Source of the DNA: Calditrichia bacterium
GTDB lineage: Bacteria > Calditrichota > Calditrichia > Calditrichales > J004
Direction: 5' to 3'
DNA: 64,000 nucleotides
NCBI GenBank assembly: GCA_020635035.1
Contig: JACKAO010000003.1
Location: forward strand, 437,442 to 501,441
Every line of letters begins with the position of its first letter. Position 1 is the stretch's first letter. Positions 1-8,692 of the stretch are shown here, piece by piece. The notes under the pieces are model-generated. The model worked only from the letters and a program-made list of their open reading frames with translations, was not told the DNA's origin and did not search any database. Both the position numbers and the translations under genes were made by a program.

Positions 1-1589
1 CGAAGGATGAATTTGAATCCCAGGATGAATACATTGAACGTGTTTATACCCGCCGGGAAAAATTTGTTCGTGGGGTTATCAGTATTTTTACTCTGGCTGT
101 AATTTCATTTACACTCTATTATTTATCCGGTTTCCTGACTTCTGAACAGGAAAAAGGATACCTGATTGTAAATATAGGTGATCAAAAAGGTAATCTTTAT
201 ATTAACCAGAATCTGGCAGTTGGCTTTACACCCGGGAAACCTTACCCGGTTGAAATCGGCGAAAAAAATATTACAGTATTATCTTCAGGCTACCAAACAG
301 AACCGCGTGTTCAAAAAGTTGATATTGTTGCAAATGATACCATTTCACTCACTTACAAATTAACAGCTATAAGCGGTAACAAGGGTATTGTAAGGTTGGA
401 TGTGCCATTCAGGGATGCAGGAATTTATGTGGACGGTGAATTTACCGGAACAGTTCAGGAAAGCAATCAATTGGCTTTACCTGAAGGCGATCATACTATT
501 GTTGTTGAAAAAGAAAATTATTTTTCAATGCCTCGTTTGCACACTTTTGCCTTAAAAGCCGGGGATACACTGGATTTGCGTTTTAGCATGACGCCCAAAA
601 AAGAAAGAGATTCACGGGAGTCTTTAAATGCGTCTGTTAATCTAGGATTGATTTCTGTAAGTGCCAACGTACGTGGTGCCCAGATTATTTTAAATGGCCA
701 GCAAACAGGATTCCAGACGGATTATATCTTGCAGAAAATTCCTTTAGGGCAGCATGTTGTCAGATTGGAAAAAGAAGGTTATACAGTTTATCCCAAGGAA
801 CAAACTGTTCGCTTGTCTAAAGAAAACAGGCAGGTTAAAATAGATTTTACACTGACAAATACAACCCGCAATGTGACTATAACTGTGCATCCTTCATCTG
901 CAAAAATTTATGTAAATGGTAATGAAGCCGGAACCGGTGAGTTTGAAGGGGCTCTGGAGCTTGGAGAACACAAAATTACATTCAGTGATGTCAGCCACTA
1001 TAATAATCCTGGTGAGCAATTAATTAATATCGTCGCCGATGGACCGTCACGCTTCGATTTTAAATTTGGTAGTGATATCTATTTTAATGCAACGACTAGC
1101 GGTATTACTCCGCAGGATGCCCAGGCAAGAATATCAGAAGGTTATATATTAAGTGGAACATTGTTCAAAGAAAGCGGATCAAATAAACCGGATGTGGTTG
1201 TTGATGAAAAATCCGGACATTCACTCTGGAATATCGGATACGCATTTCAATATAAAAACCCACCGGGCATGGATGCTGTTTTGATTCGTTTCCAGGCACC
1301 GGCAGACCTGTTTCTGCTGGATGATAAAAATCTAAAATTATGGTTATATGCAACAGATGAAAACTATCCGCTTGTCCTGAGTGGTAAAGCAGAGTATACC
1401 GTAATATTAAATAACACTGTGATCGCCGAAAGCAAAAAACCACACTTTAATATTGGCCAGATTGCTGAAAACAGATATGAAGAAATGAATATCTCTTCAC
1501 AGTTGAAACCGGGATTTAATTCACTGATTATTTCTGCTGGAAAGAATAATACCCGTTTTATGCAGCTCTGGAAAATTGCCATTGAGTAA
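1..1589 (+). CDS. PEGA-repeat membrane protein, 5' end missing
   Basis: The frame is open from the first bases of the window, so the N-terminus lies outside. The visible part starts with about 20 charged residues, then one membrane helix (FVRGVISIFTLAVISF and onward, about visible residues 22-45). Four tandem PEGA-like beta repeats follow, each with an xIYVDG or IxLNG-type turn and a central GxH or GEK step. The last 170 residues form a beta-rich domain of unknown family. PEGA domains are known surface or periplasmic beta modules; the topology suggests a short cytoplasmic tail and a large exported part. The gene ends 13 bp before rarA. An internal TTG at 396 is not a credible start because the preceding coding frame is continuous and contains the first PEGA repeat. 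Function unknown. Confidence 0.8.
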   Translation, partial: KDEFESQDEYIERVYTRREKFVRGVISIFTLAVISFTLYYLSGFLTSEQEKGYLIVNIGDQKGNLYINQNLAVGFTPGKPYPVEIGEKNITVLSSGYQTEPRVQKVDIVANDTISLTYKLTAISGNKGIVRLDVPFRDAGIYVDGEFTGTVQESNQLALPEGDHTIVVEKENYFSMPRLHTFALKAGDTLDLRFSMTPKKERDSRESLNASVNLGLISVSANVRGAQIILNGQQTGFQTDYILQKIPLGQHVVRLEKEGYTVYPKEQTVRLSKENRQVKIDFTLTNTTRNVTITVHPSSAKIYVNGNEAGTGEFEGALELGEHKITFSDVSHYNNPGEQLINIVADGPSRFDFKFGSDIYFNATTSGITPQDAQARISEGYILSGTLFKESGSNKPDVVVDEKSGHSLWNIGYAFQYKNPPGMDAVLIRFQAPADLFLLDDKNLKLWLYATDENYPLVLSGKAEYTVILNNTVIAESKKPHFNIGQIAENRYEEMNISSQLKPGFNSLIISAGKNNTRFMQLWKIAIE

Positions 1590-1602
1590 AAAGTCGGAAA
1601 AC

Positions 1603-2934
1603 ATGGCGCAACCAACACAGGACTTGTTTGAAACACAGTCCCGGAAATCCCTTTCCAGACCCCTTGCGGAACGCTGTCGACCATCCAGTTTAGACGAAAT
1701 AGCCGGCCATCAAAAATATCTTGCATCTGATTCTGCCTTATACAGACAGTTAAAATCCGGGCAAATTCCATCTATGATCTTCTGGGGTCCACCGGGTGTT
1801 GGAAAAACAACTTTAGCCCGTGTTGTTGCACAGGAACTCAAAACAAAGCTTTATGAAATATCTGCGGTAAGTGCTGGTGTTAAAGAAGTAAAAGAGATAA
1901 TTGAATCAGCCCGTAACAATTTTTCACTCTATAACAAGCCGACATTATTATTTATTGATGAAATTCATCGTTTTAATAAAACACAGCAGGATGCATTGCT
2001 TCATGCTACCGAACAGGGAGTTGTTACATTAATGGGAGCGACAACAGAAAATCCGTCGTTCGAAGTTAATGCGGCTCTGTTATCTCGCTGCACGGTTTTG
2101 AAACTTGACATGCTTGAGAAGAATGATTTGGTGCAAATTGTAAGCAGTGCAATTAAAAGCGATGAGCTTCTGAGCACCTATAATATTAAAATTCAGGATA
2201 TGGATGCTTTACTTGCCTTTGGCAGCGGCGATGCCCGCAAAACACTTAATCTGCTTGAAACATCCTTCCTGCTGTCCGAAAAAACAGGCAAAGATGTAGT
2301 TATTTCAGGTACGACAGTAAAAAAGGCCAGTGCTGAAAAAACGCTATTGTACGATAAAAAAAGTGAGTATCATTATGATACTATTTCCGCATTTATTAAA
2401 AGTATCCGGGGCAGTGATCCCGATGCAGCGGTTTATTGGCTGGCGCGAATGATTGAAGGTGGTGAAGATCCCCTGTTTATTGCACGGCGCCTTGTAATAC
2501 TTGCTGCTGAAGATATCGGCAATGCAGAACCTTATGCTTTGTCTTTAGCTAATGCCGGTTTTGATGCGGTAAACAAAATAGGTATGCCTGAAAGCCGGAT
2601 TATTTTATCACAGGTTACAACTTACCTGGCAAGTGTTCCTAAGAGCAATGCTGCGTATCTGGCAATAAATAATGCACTGGATGAAGTAAAAAGAAGTGGA
2701 CCGCAACCCGTTCCGCTTCATCTGCGTAATGCCCCTACAAAGCTGATGAAGGATCTGGATTATGGAGCTGAGTATAAATATGCGCATGATTTTCCTGAAC
2801 ATTTTGTTGACCAGCAATACCTGCCGGATAAATTACAGGGAAAAATATTTTATAAACCCGGTGATAATGGAAGAGAAAAAAAATTATCTGAATATCTTAA
2901 AATGCGTTGGCCATCGAAAAGGAGAGATACGTGA
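1603..2934 (+). CDS. rarA: Replication-associated recombination protein RarA (AAA+ ATPase)
   Basis: 443 residues from ATG 1603, the usual length for RarA/MgsA/WRNIP1. Walker A GPPGVGKT is at residues 62-69 and Walker B LLFIDEIHRF has its DE pair at 119-120. The sensor-1 region GATTENPSFEV and the arginine-finger region ALLSRC are intact, followed by the C-terminal clamp-loader-like domain (RGSDPDAAVYWLARMIEGGEDP). The family acts at stalled replication forks and gaps, with SSB and the clamp-loader machinery. Start choice: TTG codons at 1576 and 1582 are in frame but overlap the preceding gene, and no start has a strong Shine-Dalgarno. The stop overlaps the next gene start (GTGA), which indicates translational coupling. 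Confidence 0.96.
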   Translation: MAQPTQDLFETQSRKSLSRPLAERCRPSSLDEIAGHQKYLASDSALYRQLKSGQIPSMIFWGPPGVGKTTLARVVAQELKTKLYEISAVSAGVKEVKEIIESARNNFSLYNKPTLLFIDEIHRFNKTQQDALLHATEQGVVTLMGATTENPSFEVNAALLSRCTVLKLDMLEKNDLVQIVSSAIKSDELLSTYNIKIQDMDALLAFGSGDARKTLNLLETSFLLSEKTGKDVVISGTTVKKASAEKTLLYDKKSEYHYDTISAFIKSIRGSDPDAAVYWLARMIEGGEDPLFIARRLVILAAEDIGNAEPYALSLANAGFDAVNKIGMPESRIILSQVTTYLASVPKSNAAYLAINNALDEVKRSGPQPVPLHLRNAPTKLMKDLDYGAEYKYAHDFPEHFVDQQYLPDKLQGKIFYKPGDNGREKKLSEYLKMRWPSKRRDT

Positions 2935-3449
2935 TTAATTTGGTGAAAAATGCATTTTTAAGAAGATTCCTTAATTTTCGTCTGAAAATGATTGCTCGCC
3001 AGGAACGTGCCTATAATTTCTCAGAAGAATTAAAGAAAGTACGAAAAATTCTGGTAATTCTCCCATCTGATCAGGAATACTCGCAACCGATTCAGGAATT
3101 TGTACAAAAACTAGGAGCAAAATTTTCAAAAGCCCGGGTTTCCACCTTTGTAAACAGCACGTTGCGTAAATCGGATCTTAGCTGGATGGGATTGCCGAAT
3201 GAACAATATTTAAAAATAATTCGTGATGAAAGTTTTGATCTTGTTGTGGATGCCAATACAGAGCAGGATCAGATTTGTACATATCTGTGTGCATTAAGTG
3301 GTGCGCCTATGAGATTAAATGTATCATCAGGAATGTATGATAGCATTTATAATCTGCATTTTCGCAGCAGCAGTGCTAAAAACATTAATGAAAAGCTGGA
3401 TAATGTAATTGCTTATCTTACCTTTCTGGCAAAAAATAAACAGGAGTAA
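2931..3449 (+). CDS. DUF6913-like protein
   Basis: 172 residues from GTG 2931. AAAAGGAGA at 2917-2925 sits at proper spacing before this GTG and decides the start; an upstream in-frame TTG at 2907 lies inside rarA. The pattern of a basic N-terminal helix, a KILVILPSD strand and a later FDLVVDANTEQD stretch followed by YLCALSGAPMRLNV resembles DUF6913, a small Bacteroidota family with an alpha/beta, glycosyltransferase-like core. I recognise this by pattern only. No catalytic motif is evident and there is no signal peptide. It is coupled to rarA by a 4-bp overlap and lies 2 bp from the next gene. Confidence 0.5.
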   Translation: MINLVKNAFLRRFLNFRLKMIARQERAYNFSEELKKVRKILVILPSDQEYSQPIQEFVQKLGAKFSKARVSTFVNSTLRKSDLSWMGLPNEQYLKIIRDESFDLVVDANTEQDQICTYLCALSGAPMRLNVSSGMYDSIYNLHFRSSSAKNINEKLDNVIAYLTFLAKNKQE

Positions 3450-3451
3450 AT

Positions 3452-4378
3452 GTGAAAAAGATTCTTTTTATGCTAACAGCATTAATAGGCTTTTCGGTTG
3501 CACAAAATATTGAGATCGGGACTTTTAATATAGAATGGTTTCCCTGCAAGGACGATGGTCAGCTGATGAAAAAATATGGTATTGATATGAAATATCCTCC
3601 CACCGGATCAGCTACTGATGTGAAAGCACTTTTTGAAATGCTTAAAGATCTGGATATCGAACTTCTTGCACTTGAAGAAATTGTTGATACCCAAATGATT
3701 GCGGATTCTGCAAAAAAATATCTCGGTGAAGATTATAAATATATTTTTTCACCATCGGGCGGAACACAAAAAGTTGGATTTTTGTACGACTCGTCTGTTT
3801 TGGAACTTGTGGGGCAACCGGAATCTTATGATAATATTTTGTTAAGGGCAGATTCCAGATTGCGGCCTGCGTTCAGGGCTTATTTCAAGACGAAACCGGA
3901 AGGCTTTGATTTCCACGCAATTGTTGTTCATTTAAAAGCTTCACCGCGCGGCTGGGATCAGCGTAAACAGCAATTGCAGCTTCTGGAAGGAATATTGGCA
4001 GAGCTTCCGGAAGAGACAAAAGATGCGGACATTATTGTAATGGGAGATATGAATAATGTTACTGAAGCCGGGGCAGACGAGTTTAAGCCAATGCTGGAGC
4101 GACTCGGGTTTTATTGGGCAACACAAGAATTAAACGGTTTACCATCAAGTTATTGGCAGCCAAACTATAAAATGGCGCGTATCCAATCGTCAAATATTGA
4201 TCAAATCTTTGTCTCTGCCGATGCGAAAATTGAGTATATGGAAAACAGTGTAAAAGTTGGAGGAGTCTGCAGTGAAGGCGCTGCTGAGTATACAGGAACA
4301 ATGCCGGAATATTATGAAAAAATCTCCGATCATTGCCCGGTATATGCCACATTCCGGGCAGACAAGGATGATGATTAA
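3452..4378 (+). CDS. Secreted endonuclease/exonuclease/phosphatase-fold protein
   Basis: 308 residues beginning with a signal peptide (MKKILFMLTALIGFSVAQ). The start is GTG 3452, with AGGAG at 3441-3445 upstream. The fold signatures are in order: FNIEWFP with the first Asn and Glu, LALEEI with a metal-binding Glu, VVHLKA with a catalytic His, GDMNN (Asp/Asn pair), SSNIDQIF, and the terminal SDHCPVYA with the Asp-His dyad. These support a Mg-dependent phosphodiesterase or nuclease acting outside the cytoplasm. Substrate is unknown: DNA, RNA, sphingomyelin or inositol phosphates are all possible in the superfamily. The stop faces the convergent larC stop with only one base between them. Confidence 0.85.
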   Translation: MKKILFMLTALIGFSVAQNIEIGTFNIEWFPCKDDGQLMKKYGIDMKYPPTGSATDVKALFEMLKDLDIELLALEEIVDTQMIADSAKKYLGEDYKYIFSPSGGTQKVGFLYDSSVLELVGQPESYDNILLRADSRLRPAFRAYFKTKPEGFDFHAIVVHLKASPRGWDQRKQQLQLLEGILAELPEETKDADIIVMGDMNNVTEAGADEFKPMLERLGFYWATQELNGLPSSYWQPNYKMARIQSSNIDQIFVSADAKIEYMENSVKVGGVCSEGAAEYTGTMPEYYEKISDHCPVYATFRADKDDD

Positions 4379-4379
4379 T

Positions 4380-5552
4380 CTATGGATTCTGATTCTTTAA
4401 GAAATCGTTAACTTCTTCATACATTTTAGTAATAGTTTTGCCGCTGTCTTCTGCCAGACGGCGGCATTCTTCATATTCCGCTACAAGTTTTCTTTTACCG
4501 TTGTAAGTTATTTCTTTAACCGCAATGCTTCCCCAGGGCGAGTCGATCTTTTTAGTGCTGCGTTTTAATTTATCGCGGGTTACAAAAAACTGACGAACAC
4601 CGATCGTAGTTGTATCACTAAATAATATGCTTTTGATAATTTCAGAATTCTCTGCTCTACAAAGTACACTTATTTGTGTCGCGGGGCGTCCTTTCTTCAT
4701 GATTGTTGATGTGAGCCAGGCATCATTCGCACCACTTTGTAAAAGTTTATCAATTACATAAGGGTATATTTCAGGATTCATATTATCAATATTCGTTTCA
4801 ATCTGAATAAGAGAATCTTTTTCATAATTTTCGGAAGTTAAACTAATCCAGATCCGTAACAAGTTTGGAATTTGTTTAAAGTCCTTACTTCCGGCACCAT
4901 AGCCGGTTTTTTCAATTTTAACTTCCAGATTTTCCGGGAGAGTACCTGCGGAGATATGCTTAATAATTGCGGCTCCGGTTGGTGTAACAAGTTCTCCACT
5001 CATATCCAACGATCTTAACGGATAGTCTTCAAGGATAGCCATGGTTGCGGGCGCAGGAACAGGGAGAATGCCGTGAGCTGCTTTAACAGTTCCATGAGTA
5101 AGTGGAAGTGGAGACGAAAATACCACATCGGCTTTTATGTAGTCGAGACATATAAATGTACCAACAATATCAACAATTGAATCAATTGCACCAACTTCAT
5201 GAAAATGAACACGCTCAATCGGAATGTTATGTATTTTTGCTTCGTGTTTCCCCAGAATACGAAAAACGGCAATACTGTTCTCCTTAACGTATTGTGGCAG
5301 TGTACTCTCGTTGATAAGTGTTTCAATATCCGAAAGATGACGTGATTTTTTTGTATCATTGCAGATAACATCGAGTTTTGTTGCTGCAATATGATGACGG
5401 TGAGTATCGTTGTGTTGAAGTTGATAATCACTTAAGTTGATTTTTAGTAATTGATCTTTTAAATAATCAAATGGTACAAGATTGTTTACAAATGCACCAA
5501 GAATCATATCGCCGCTTATACCGGCGAAACAATCAAAGTATAAAAGTTTCAT
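4380..5552 (-). CDS. larC: LarC, nickel-pincer cofactor cyclometallase
   Basis: 390 residues as one uninterrupted frame starting MKLLYFDCFAGISGDM, the hallmark N-terminus of the family. HFHEVGAIDSIVDIVG and a metal-binding His-rich stretch (NDTHRHHIAATK) are present, as is the C-terminal domain with ETNIDNMNPE. LarC inserts nickel into pyridinium-3,5-bisthiocarboxylate mononucleotide in a CTP-dependent reaction. In Lactiplantibacillus the protein is made from larC1 and larC2 by ribosomal frameshifting; here it is a single ORF. It is divergent from larE and larB across an 89-bp spacer (5553-5641), so the two units probably share a control region. Confidence 0.95.
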   Translation of the reverse strand: MKLLYFDCFAGISGDMILGAFVNNLVPFDYLKDQLLKINLSDYQLQHNDTHRHHIAATKLDVICNDTKKSRHLSDIETLINESTLPQYVKENSIAVFRILGKHEAKIHNIPIERVHFHEVGAIDSIVDIVGTFICLDYIKADVVFSSPLPLTHGTVKAAHGILPVPAPATMAILEDYPLRSLDMSGELVTPTGAAIIKHISAGTLPENLEVKIEKTGYGAGSKDFKQIPNLLRIWISLTSENYEKDSLIQIETNIDNMNPEIYPYVIDKLLQSGANDAWLTSTIMKKGRPATQISVLCRAENSEIIKSILFSDTTTIGVRQFFVTRDKLKRSTKKIDSPWGSIAVKEITYNGKRKLVAEYEECRRLAEDSGKTITKMYEEVNDFLKNQNP

Positions 5553-5641
5553 TTTAGCCTTTCTGAATGACAGGCGGGCAAATTACATTTATTTTTTTTA
5601 ACTTTCTATTTTTATTAATCATCTGTATGGAATTATAAGAA

Positions 5642-6502
5642 ATGAGTCAGCTATTAAAAATCTTGCAAACTGAAAAGATCGGCGAAGCTACAGAATCTAA
5701 ACTTAAAAAATTGAAAGCATTCTTTATTGACAAACTCCGGGAAGGAATGGTTATTACATTTTCCGGCGGGGTTGACAGTACTTTTTTATTATGGATTGCT
5801 CTCCAGACGCAGAAGCAGAGTGGGGGCAGATTTCTTGCCTTGAGCACTACAAGTGCGAGTATGCCGGATTATGACAAAACGGATGCGAACATCTTTACCA
5901 GCCAACATGGAATAGAACATATTTGGGTGAACAGTAACGAAATTGAGAATCCGGAGTATCAACAAAATGATAAAATGCGCTGTTATCACTGCAAAACAGA
6001 ATTATTTTCAATTGCCCGGGAAACAGCAGATGAAAAAGGAATGCGCTGGATTGTTTATGGCTACAATGCTTCCGATGTTGGGGATATTCGGCCAGGTCAC
6101 CAGGCGGCAATTGAAAATGATGTACTTTTTCCACTCTCTGAATTTGGCCTTGAAAAAAACGAGATAAGATTTGTTCTTGCAGAGAATGGTATTTCTGTTG
6201 CTGATAAACCTGCGAGTCCTTGTTTAAGCTCCAGAATCGCACATGGTATCCAGGTGACTGAAGGCCGTCTTGCGGATATAGCAGCCATTGAAGGAATAAT
6301 CCGGAATGAAGGCCTGAAAGTTTTTCGGGTAAGAATTAATAAAAGTGAATCCCAGTATTTTCTGCGTATCGAGATTGCTGAGAATGAAATGGAAAAGGTA
6401 TTAAGTATGCGTCAGCAGATTATTAATGAAGGTAAGAAACGTGGCTATAAATGGGTGACCCTTGACCTGGCAGGATATCGAACCGGAGGCGGAACAGAAT
6501 GA
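5642..6502 (+). CDS. larE: LarE, sulfur insertase for the nickel-pincer cofactor
   Basis: 286 residues with a PP-loop ATPase motif SGGVDSTFLL at 41-50. LarE adenylates the carboxylates of the LarB product and inserts sulfur. Three cysteines stand out: C114 and C117 in RCYHCK and C194 in ASPCLSSR. One LarE class gives up the sulfur of a single cysteine; another has three cysteines that hold a [4Fe-4S] cluster for catalytic sulfur transfer. The CxxC plus distal C pattern here fits the three-cysteine class (inference). The start ATG is 3' of an AT-rich spacer shared with divergent larC. The stop overlaps larB (ATGA). Confidence 0.94.
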   Translation: MSQLLKILQTEKIGEATESKLKKLKAFFIDKLREGMVITFSGGVDSTFLLWIALQTQKQSGGRFLALSTTSASMPDYDKTDANIFTSQHGIEHIWVNSNEIENPEYQQNDKMRCYHCKTELFSIARETADEKGMRWIVYGYNASDVGDIRPGHQAAIENDVLFPLSEFGLEKNEIRFVLAENGISVADKPASPCLSSRIAHGIQVTEGRLADIAAIEGIIRNEGLKVFRVRINKSESQYFLRIEIAENEMEKVLSMRQQIINEGKKRGYKWVTLDLAGYRTGGGTE

Positions 6503-7287
6503 AAGAGACAGATTTATTTGAACTATTACAAAAGATAAAAAGTAATGAAATTTCTGTGGATGAAGGTGTAAAAAAATTAAAACAGGGGCCGTTTGAACAC
6601 AGTGAAAACGAATTTTTTATGCCAGACCATCATCGAACACTCAGGATGGGATTGGGAGAAGTAGTTTATGCTGAAACAAAGAAAATAGAGCACTTGCTGA
6701 AAATTGCAAAAAAATTTGATGAAAAAAATGAACCAATTCTGTTTACACGTCTCAAAAAAAAGCAGCTTAAAGCCTTAACTGATGCTTATCCTGATGCCCG
6801 TGAAAATGCTGATGGAAGAACATTAATATTGCATGCTCCTGAAGAGAAACATTCCGATTCCGCTGAGCCATTTATCGCAATAGTTGCTGCAGGGACAAGT
6901 GATTTGCCCGTTGTCGAAATGGCTTGTGAAGTATGTGTTGCAATGAACACCGCCTTCGAAAAAATTGTGGATGCCGGTGTCGCCGGCTTACACCGGATAT
7001 TACATAAAGTTGAGCTTTTACAAAAAGCTTCAACTGTTGTTGTTATCGCAGGGATGGAAGGCGCCCTTCCCAGTGTTGTTGGGGGATTGGTTGATTGCCC
7101 GGTTTTTGCAGTTCCAACAAGTGTCGGATATGGTGCAAGTTTTAGTGGATTGTCCGCACTGCTTGCTATGCTTAATTCATGCGCTCCGGGAGTGATGGTT
7201 GCAAATATTGATAATGGATTTTCAGCTGCATTTGCTGCCTGCCAGGTGATAAGAATGATTAAAAAAGAAACCGGTACCGCTGTTTAA
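6499..7287 (+). CDS. larB: LarB, pyridinium-3,5-biscarboxylate mononucleotide synthase
   Basis: 262 residues. The N-terminal third is helical and variable. The C-terminal part from about residue 124 is the AIR-carboxylase (PurE)-like domain: VAAGTSDLPVVEMACEV, DAGVAGLHRI, AGMEGALPSVVGG, PTSVGYG and LNSCAPGV with C228. That Cys is at the place of the catalytic cysteine known from LarB, which carboxylates and hydrolyses nicotinate adenine dinucleotide. It overlaps larE by 4 bp, so the two are co-translated. The client enzyme gene larA is not in this window. Confidence 0.94.
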   Translation: MKETDLFELLQKIKSNEISVDEGVKKLKQGPFEHSENEFFMPDHHRTLRMGLGEVVYAETKKIEHLLKIAKKFDEKNEPILFTRLKKKQLKALTDAYPDARENADGRTLILHAPEEKHSDSAEPFIAIVAAGTSDLPVVEMACEVCVAMNTAFEKIVDAGVAGLHRILHKVELLQKASTVVVIAGMEGALPSVVGGLVDCPVFAVPTSVGYGASFSGLSALLAMLNSCAPGVMVANIDNGFSAAFAACQVIRMIKKETGTAV

Positions 7288-7298
7288 ACGGCACCGGT
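7260..7298 (-). terminator. Rho-independent terminator of the Ig-repeat lipoprotein gene
   Basis: Arms 7270-7279 (ACCGGTACCG) and 7289-7298 (CGGCACCGGT) pair at 9 of 10 positions around a 9-base loop. Read on the minus strand the hairpin is followed at once by TTCTTTTTTAA, so it fits the minus-strand lipoprotein gene. It lies within the 3' end of larB and may also slow plus-strand transcription, although no T run follows on that side. Confidence 0.6.
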
Positions 7299-7307
7299 AA
7301 TTTGGAG

Positions 7308-8540
7308 TTATGGTAAGGGAACAGTTACAACAACAACTGAAGAAGCACCAACGTTGCCTGAAGAGTCGTATGCTTTTATGTAGATTGAGTGTGATCCGCC
7401 ATTGGCATACGGGGTTGTATCCCAATTAAAAGACCAATTATCAGAACCATCTGTATCTGTTGCACTTAAATGACCATCAATATAAAACTCAACTGATTCA
7501 ACAGCCCGGTCATCAGTTGCGTCTGCGACAATATTAATACTTCCGCTAACCGAAGAATTGTTTACAGGATAAAGAACCAATACCGTTGGTGGTGTCACAT
7601 CACTTGAATTTTTGTTTGAAACTGTAACAGTGGTTATTGTACTTGTTGTGGTGTTACCTGCTAAGTCATACACTTTCGCGTAAATTGAATGTGATCCTCC
7701 ATCGGCGTAAGAATCTGTATCCCAGGCATACTGGTAAGGCAGTGTATTATCTGTGCTTTTTAGAACACCGTCAATATAAAATTCTACAAAAGCCACACCT
7801 TTATTATCATCTGCTTCAATAGTAACCTGGACAATATCAAAAACAACCTGTCCAGCTAATGGATAAGTCATAACAGCAGTGGGTGGTGCCGTATCGGTAC
7901 TAGGGTAGACTGTTACGGTTACCGTTGGTGAGACGGCTGAATTACCACCGCCATCAAATGCTTTTGCATAAATAGTATGATTGGTTGAATCTGCATATGG
8001 TGTGGTATCCCAATCAAAATTATAAGGGTAGGTAAAATCAGATGAGACGGAATCGCCATCAACAAAAAAGGATACTTTACGAATCGATCTTTCATCTTCT
8101 GCAACAGCAACAATCTTTACAGTACCTTCAACGGTTTGCCCGCCCTGTGGGTTTACAATTGATACTGTGGGATCAATAACATCCTGAGTTTTTGCAATTA
8201 TAAATGATGTTAAGCCGGATGTACCGATATTGCCATCAGCATCTCTGGCTGTTGCTTCAAGATAATGAGTTAACCCGTCTTTAAGTGTGTCAACGTTGAA
8301 TGGAACGGTGTAAGGTGCTTTGGTGGTTTCTCCTAAATATTCACCGTCAAAATACACAACAACTTTTTTAACTTTATCGTTATCGTAGGCATCAACCAAA
8401 ATATTCATATTTCCGGATACGATATCACCTGCAAAAGGACTGATAATCCTAACAGTTGGCGCAGTTAAATCACTTGCGGATGGTAGATTGCAATAAATAA
8501 GAATAAAAGGTAAGAATAATAAGATTAACTTTTTTAACAT
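7308..8540 (-). CDS. Lipoprotein with four Ig-like repeats
   Basis: 410 residues. A hydrophobic leader ends in LIYC, a plausible lipobox with Cys16. Four Ig-like modules of about 95 residues follow (start about 28, 126, 219, 315). Each shows PTVxIxxPxxG at its start, a VxFYIDG strand (VYFDG, FFVDG, FYIDG, FYIDG) and a WDTxxYADGGSHSIYAKAYD end. Such bacterial Ig (Big) repeats act as spacers or adhesion modules on the cell surface; no catalytic domain is attached. AGGAGA lies 7 bases before the ATG. The gene is convergent with larB and followed by a terminator at 7260-7298. Probably an outer-membrane-anchored surface protein of unknown partner. Confidence 0.8.
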   Translation of the reverse strand: MLKKLILLFLPFILIYCNLPSASDLTAPTVRIISPFAGDIVSGNMNILVDAYDNDKVKKVVVYFDGEYLGETTKAPYTVPFNVDTLKDGLTHYLEATARDADGNIGTSGLTSFIIAKTQDVIDPTVSIVNPQGGQTVEGTVKIVAVAEDERSIRKVSFFVDGDSVSSDFTYPYNFDWDTTPYADSTNHTIYAKAFDGGGNSAVSPTVTVTVYPSTDTAPPTAVMTYPLAGQVVFDIVQVTIEADDNKGVAFVEFYIDGVLKSTDNTLPYQYAWDTDSYADGGSHSIYAKVYDLAGNTTTSTITTVTVSNKNSSDVTPPTVLVLYPVNNSSVSGSINIVADATDDRAVESVEFYIDGHLSATDTDGSDNWSFNWDTTPYANGGSHSIYIKAYDSSGNVGASSVVVVTVPLP

Positions 8541-8692
8541 CTATATTGTCTCCTGCTATGAATTTTAACCATATTTATCAATTTTATATTCGTATCAGTT
8601 AAAGAAATAATGAGTAATTTTGTTGAAGAAAAAATCTAAAAAACGGATTGTTTTTGCAGGTGATAAATATCAAAATATTAATGAAAACAAAA

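Noticed and set aside
396..1589. Gene start at TTG 396 for the PEGA protein
   Set aside because: The same frame is open to the left edge and encodes a membrane helix and the first PEGA repeat, so 396 is internal.
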